Part shown: in pieces, positions 7,197 through 8,663 of the stretch
Position numbering within the stretch: position 1 is the first letter of the stretch
Layout: every line of letters starts with the position of its first letter
NCBI GenBank assembly: GCA_025923175.1
Contig: JAICGL010000143.1
Coordinates: 1-8,663 of the forward strand
Length of the DNA: 8,663 nucleotides
Origin: Acidimicrobiia bacterium
GTDB lineage: Bacteria; Actinomycetota; Acidimicrobiia; IMCC26256; BP-133
Direction: 5' to 3'
Position numbers and translations under genes: made by a program
Notes under the pieces: model-generated
The model's database searches: none
The model's input: only the letters and a program-made list of their open reading frames with translations
Told to the model about the DNA's origin: nothing

Positions 7197-7417
7197 CAGC
7201 CGAAGATGTCGACCTCTTTGCCGTCCTCGTAGATGAGGATGGCGGTGGCAGGACACTCGCGGGCGACTTCAAGGAGTTTCCCGTCGGGCTCTTCTTCCGC
7301 TTCGGGGCGGACGACGGCGATGTGCTCGTCGTCGAACTCAAACGCCTTGGGCGCCGATTCGATGCACGCGCCGGCCCCCACGCAGAGCTCACGGTCGATC
7401 TTGGCCGTGTAGCCCAT
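7196..7417 (-). CDS. [3Fe-4S] ferredoxin (73 aa)
   Basis: Small acidic one-electron carrier. The cluster ligands are C12 and C18 in CVGAGAC and C55 in ECP; the position of the normal second ligand is Ala15, so this is the three-cysteine [3Fe-4S] type found next to actinobacterial P450s and other oxidoreductases. Minus-strand ATG at 7417 has a strong GAGGAGG ribosome site (7423-7429 in plus coordinates). The gene is convergent with the mycofactocin alcohol dehydrogenase (12 bp gap) and divergent from the crotonase gene. No P450 or ferredoxin reductase is in view, so its partner is unknown. A link with mycofactocin reoxidation or with MftC reduction is possible from position only. Confidence 0.9.
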   Translation of the reverse strand: MGYTAKIDRELCVGAGACIESAPKAFEFDDEHIAVVRPEAEEEPDGKLLEVARECPATAILIYEDGKEVDIFG

Positions 7418-7505
7418 CGCTACCTCCTCGTTGACTCTCCCGAGTAATCCCTACCCCGGCGAAGCCGGTCAGCAACTCGCGTCCGGCGCAGGCAAGACTG
7501 AGCGG
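7418..7505. other. Divergent gap between ferredoxin and crotonase genes
   Basis: This 88-bp gap must hold the start signals of two divergent genes. It contains the ferredoxin ribosome site (7423-7429) and a perfect hairpin CCGGC-GAA-GCCGG at 7456-7468. No convincing -35/-10 pair and no copy of the ATTGCAC palindrome were seen. Confidence 0.5.
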
Positions 7506-8318
7506 ATGCCCAGTTCTCACGAGACCATCGATGTGCGGCAGGACGGGCGGCGAGTGTTCGTCACGCTCGATCGTCCCGAGGTGCTCAACGCCCAGAACGA
7601 GGCGTTCCTGCGGGAGTTTCTGGACGTGACGTCTGAGCTGGAGAACCGGGACGACTTCGACGTCGTCGCGGTCCGCTCGTCGTCGGACCACTTCGGTGCG
7701 GGGCTCGACCTGAAGGCTGCGGCCGAGGGCTGGCGGCTCAACGCCACCACCGTTGAGTGGTGGGAGGTGGCCCTTCACCACCTGGAGACCATCAACCAGC
7801 TCGTGGTCGCGCTCGTCGACGGGTTCTGCCTCGGCGGCGGGCTGCAGCTGGCGCTGGCCTGCGACCTGCGCATCGCCACCGACCGGGCGACACTGGCCAT
7901 CCCCGCCTCCCGCGAAGTCGGCTTCCTGCCCGGCATGGCCCCATGGCGGCTCCCCCGCCTCGTCGGCGTCGCCCGGGCCAAGGCGCTGCTCCTCGGCGGC
8001 GCCGTCCTCACCGCGGGCCAGGCGGCCCAGTGGGGCGTCGTCGACCAGGTCGTCCCGGTCGGCGGACTCGAAGCGGCATGGGAAGAACTCGTCACCCCCC
8101 TCAACGCCGACAACCTCCCGAGCTGCGGCGAATGCAAGCGGATCATCACGACGTCGCTCGAAACACCGCACGAAGCGGCCCTCGCCGACTTCCTCGAGAC
8201 GCAGTCCCGCCTCTTCGCCTCCCCCACCGCCGAAGCCCGCCTTCGCGACGCCGTCGCCCAGTTCAAGACAGGCGGCCGCCCGTCCCTCGACGCAGGTTGG
8301 TTCCCGCTCGGACGGTGA
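7506..8318 (+). CDS. Enoyl-CoA hydratase/isomerase (crotonase) family protein
   Basis: A 270-residue crotonase-fold protein. The N-terminal part (VFVTLDRPEVLNAQN) and the two oxyanion-hole regions, FGAGLDL (residues 63-69) and GFCLGGGLQLALACDLRIA (from 106), are clear, as is the later LVGVARAKALLLGG helix and AAQWGVVDQVV. It should bind an acyl-CoA thioester. The two glutamates of the hydratase, one in GGGxE and one 20 residues on in PE, align with Gln114 and Ala134, so simple hydratase activity is doubtful; isomerase, hydrolase or another crotonase reaction is possible. ATG 7506 is chosen because MPSSHETIDV leads directly into the fold; TTG 7431 would add 25 residues of low-complexity sequence and overlap the ferredoxin promoter zone. 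No clear ribosome site precedes 7506. Confidence 0.85.
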   Translation: MPSSHETIDVRQDGRRVFVTLDRPEVLNAQNEAFLREFLDVTSELENRDDFDVVAVRSSSDHFGAGLDLKAAAEGWRLNATTVEWWEVALHHLETINQLVVALVDGFCLGGGLQLALACDLRIATDRATLAIPASREVGFLPGMAPWRLPRLVGVARAKALLLGGAVLTAGQAAQWGVVDQVVPVGGLEAAWEELVTPLNADNLPSCGECKRIITTSLETPHEAALADFLETQSRLFASPTAEARLRDAVAQFKTGGRPSLDAGWFPLGR

Positions 8319-8340
8319 GGCCACAACTGACGTCATGACG

Positions 8341-8367
8341 GACGCATGGGTACATCTACCCATCGTC
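8341..8367 (+). terminator. Long hairpin after the crotonase gene, likely terminator
   Basis: GACG, a bulged C, ATGGGTA, loop CATC, TACCCAT, CGTC: an 11-bp stem with a single bulge, 22 bp after the crotonase stop. There is no U-run, as is common for actinobacterial terminators. The stem reads as well on the minus strand, but no minus-strand gene ends here. Confidence 0.55.
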
Positions 8368-8460
8368 TCCCGGCAGATTGAGCCACCGTCCCGATGAAGA
8401 CTGACCACGCAGTTCGTACCGTGTGGATGTCGCGGCAGGCACACACGGAAGCCGCTGTGA

Positions 8461-8628
8461 GGGAGCTCTATGACGACGGTGATACAAGCTGTGTGATCGC
8501 GACGACACAGCCCCGGAGAGCCCCTTGTAAGCCAGAGTAGAAATACTCAGCCGCTCTGTGCCGTCGTCCGCTGCTTGGGACCGCGTGCCGGCCGACCATT
8601 GGGCTGACTCGAGCAATAGGGCCGGAGG
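8461..8628 (+). promoter_or_regulatory. Translational T-box riboswitch leader (candidate)
   Basis: UGGGACCGCG at 8576-8585 matches the T-box core UGGNACCGCG at every fixed position. Upstream lies a short stem GCTGTGT/ACACAGC (8488-8494/8505-8511) whose 10-nt terminal loop GATCGCGACG contains AUC, an Ile codon, at 8496-8498. This resembles the ultrashort Stem I of actinobacterial ileS leaders, which carry the specifier in the terminal loop. Other perfect helices are TACAA/TTGTA (8483-8487/8525-8529), GAGTA-GAAA-TACTC (8535-8548, with AGUA and GAA elements as in T-box S-turns) and GACGACGG/CCGTCGTC (8472-8479/8561-8568). GGG-a-GCTC (8461-8468) can instead pair with GAGCCC (8518-8523). The variable base N is G, whereas pairing to the A73 of tRNA-Ile would need U. 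In 8368-8460, just upstream, I see no gene or firm promoter. Confidence 0.65.
8588..8625 (+). promoter_or_regulatory. Predicted Shine-Dalgarno sequestering helix
   Basis: CCGGCC (8588-8593) pairs perfectly with GGCCGG (8620-8625), which includes the first two bases of the GGAGG ribosome site (8624-8628). Inside, ATTG (8598-8601) pairs with CAAT (8614-8617). It starts two bases after the T-box core, the expected layout of a sequestrator that would give way when uncharged tRNA binds. TGCT (8572-8575) and AGCA (8612-8615) could form part of the alternative antisequestrator. Confidence 0.5.
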
Positions 8629-8634
8629 ACGAAC

Positions 8635-8663
8635 ATGAGCGAGCGCGACGACGAGCACATCCC
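8635..8663 (+). CDS. 5' end of a CDS cut by the window, possibly isoleucyl-tRNA synthetase
   Basis: ATG 8635 has a good ribosome site, GGAGG at 8624-8628, six bases upstream. Only MSERDDEHI and part of a Pro codon are present, too little to identify the protein. The leader upstream looks like a T-box with an Ile-type specifier, so ileS is the leading guess; another amino-acid-related gene is possible. Confidence 0.6.

Noticed and set aside
7494..7499. AAGACT as a -10 for a leaderless crotonase transcript
   Set aside because: Weak match and no -35-like element 17 nt upstream.
8401..8429. CTGACC as a -35 for the T-box transcript
   Set aside because: No TAnnnT element at 16-18 nt spacing; TACCGT at 8417-8422 is too near.
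8356..8658. Minus-strand open frame of 100 codons over the end of the window
   Set aside because: No motif, no ribosome site, and it lies antisense to the structured leader and the start of a plus-strand gene.
1..8663. Mobile elements, CRISPR arrays, tRNA or rRNA genes
   Set aside because: I saw no transposase motif, no spaced direct repeats and no tRNA-like cloverleaf; the window reads as a continuous chromosomal region.

Overview
The window is high-GC DNA with GTG/ATG starts, stop/start overlaps and leaderless-type spacing, which fits an actinobacterium. The gene set (a mycofactocin cluster with an Rxyl_3153-type alcohol dehydrogenase and a mycofactocin-coupled SDR, but no adjacent mftG) suggests a lineage outside Mycobacterium, perhaps Acidimicrobiia or a relative. 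That placement is inference.

Layout: the 5' end of a divergent TetR regulator (mftR, minus strand, cut by the window edge) faces a compact plus-strand operon: mftA (45-residue precursor ending IDGMCGVY), mftB (RiPP recognition chaperone), mftC (radical SAM/SPASM), mftD (FMN oxidase), mftE (creatininase-like peptidase), an SDR oxidoreductase, mftF (glycosyltransferase) and a zinc alcohol dehydrogenase. MftB presents MftA to MftC, which modifies the C-terminal Val-Tyr. MftE releases the modified dipeptide, MftD oxidises it to the redox-active core, and MftF adds sugars. The SDR and the alcohol dehydrogenase are the likely users of the finished cofactor. Several junctions overlap by 1-4 nt, suggesting translational coupling.

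The 38-bp mftR-mftA gap holds a tidy promoter/operator. A perfect 17-bp palindrome fills the whole spacer between a -35-like and a -10-like element, and the predicted +1 is the A of the mftA ATG, so mftA is probably leaderless.

Downstream, a 73-residue three-cysteine [3Fe-4S] ferredoxin lies convergent to the alcohol dehydrogenase, followed divergently by a crotonase-fold protein that appears to lack both hydratase glutamates. A strong hairpin follows it. The last 200 nt look like a translational T-box leader (UGGGACCGCG, a short stem-loop with AUC in its terminal loop, a helix covering the Shine-Dalgarno) ahead of a CDS of which only about ten codons are present. This may be ileS.
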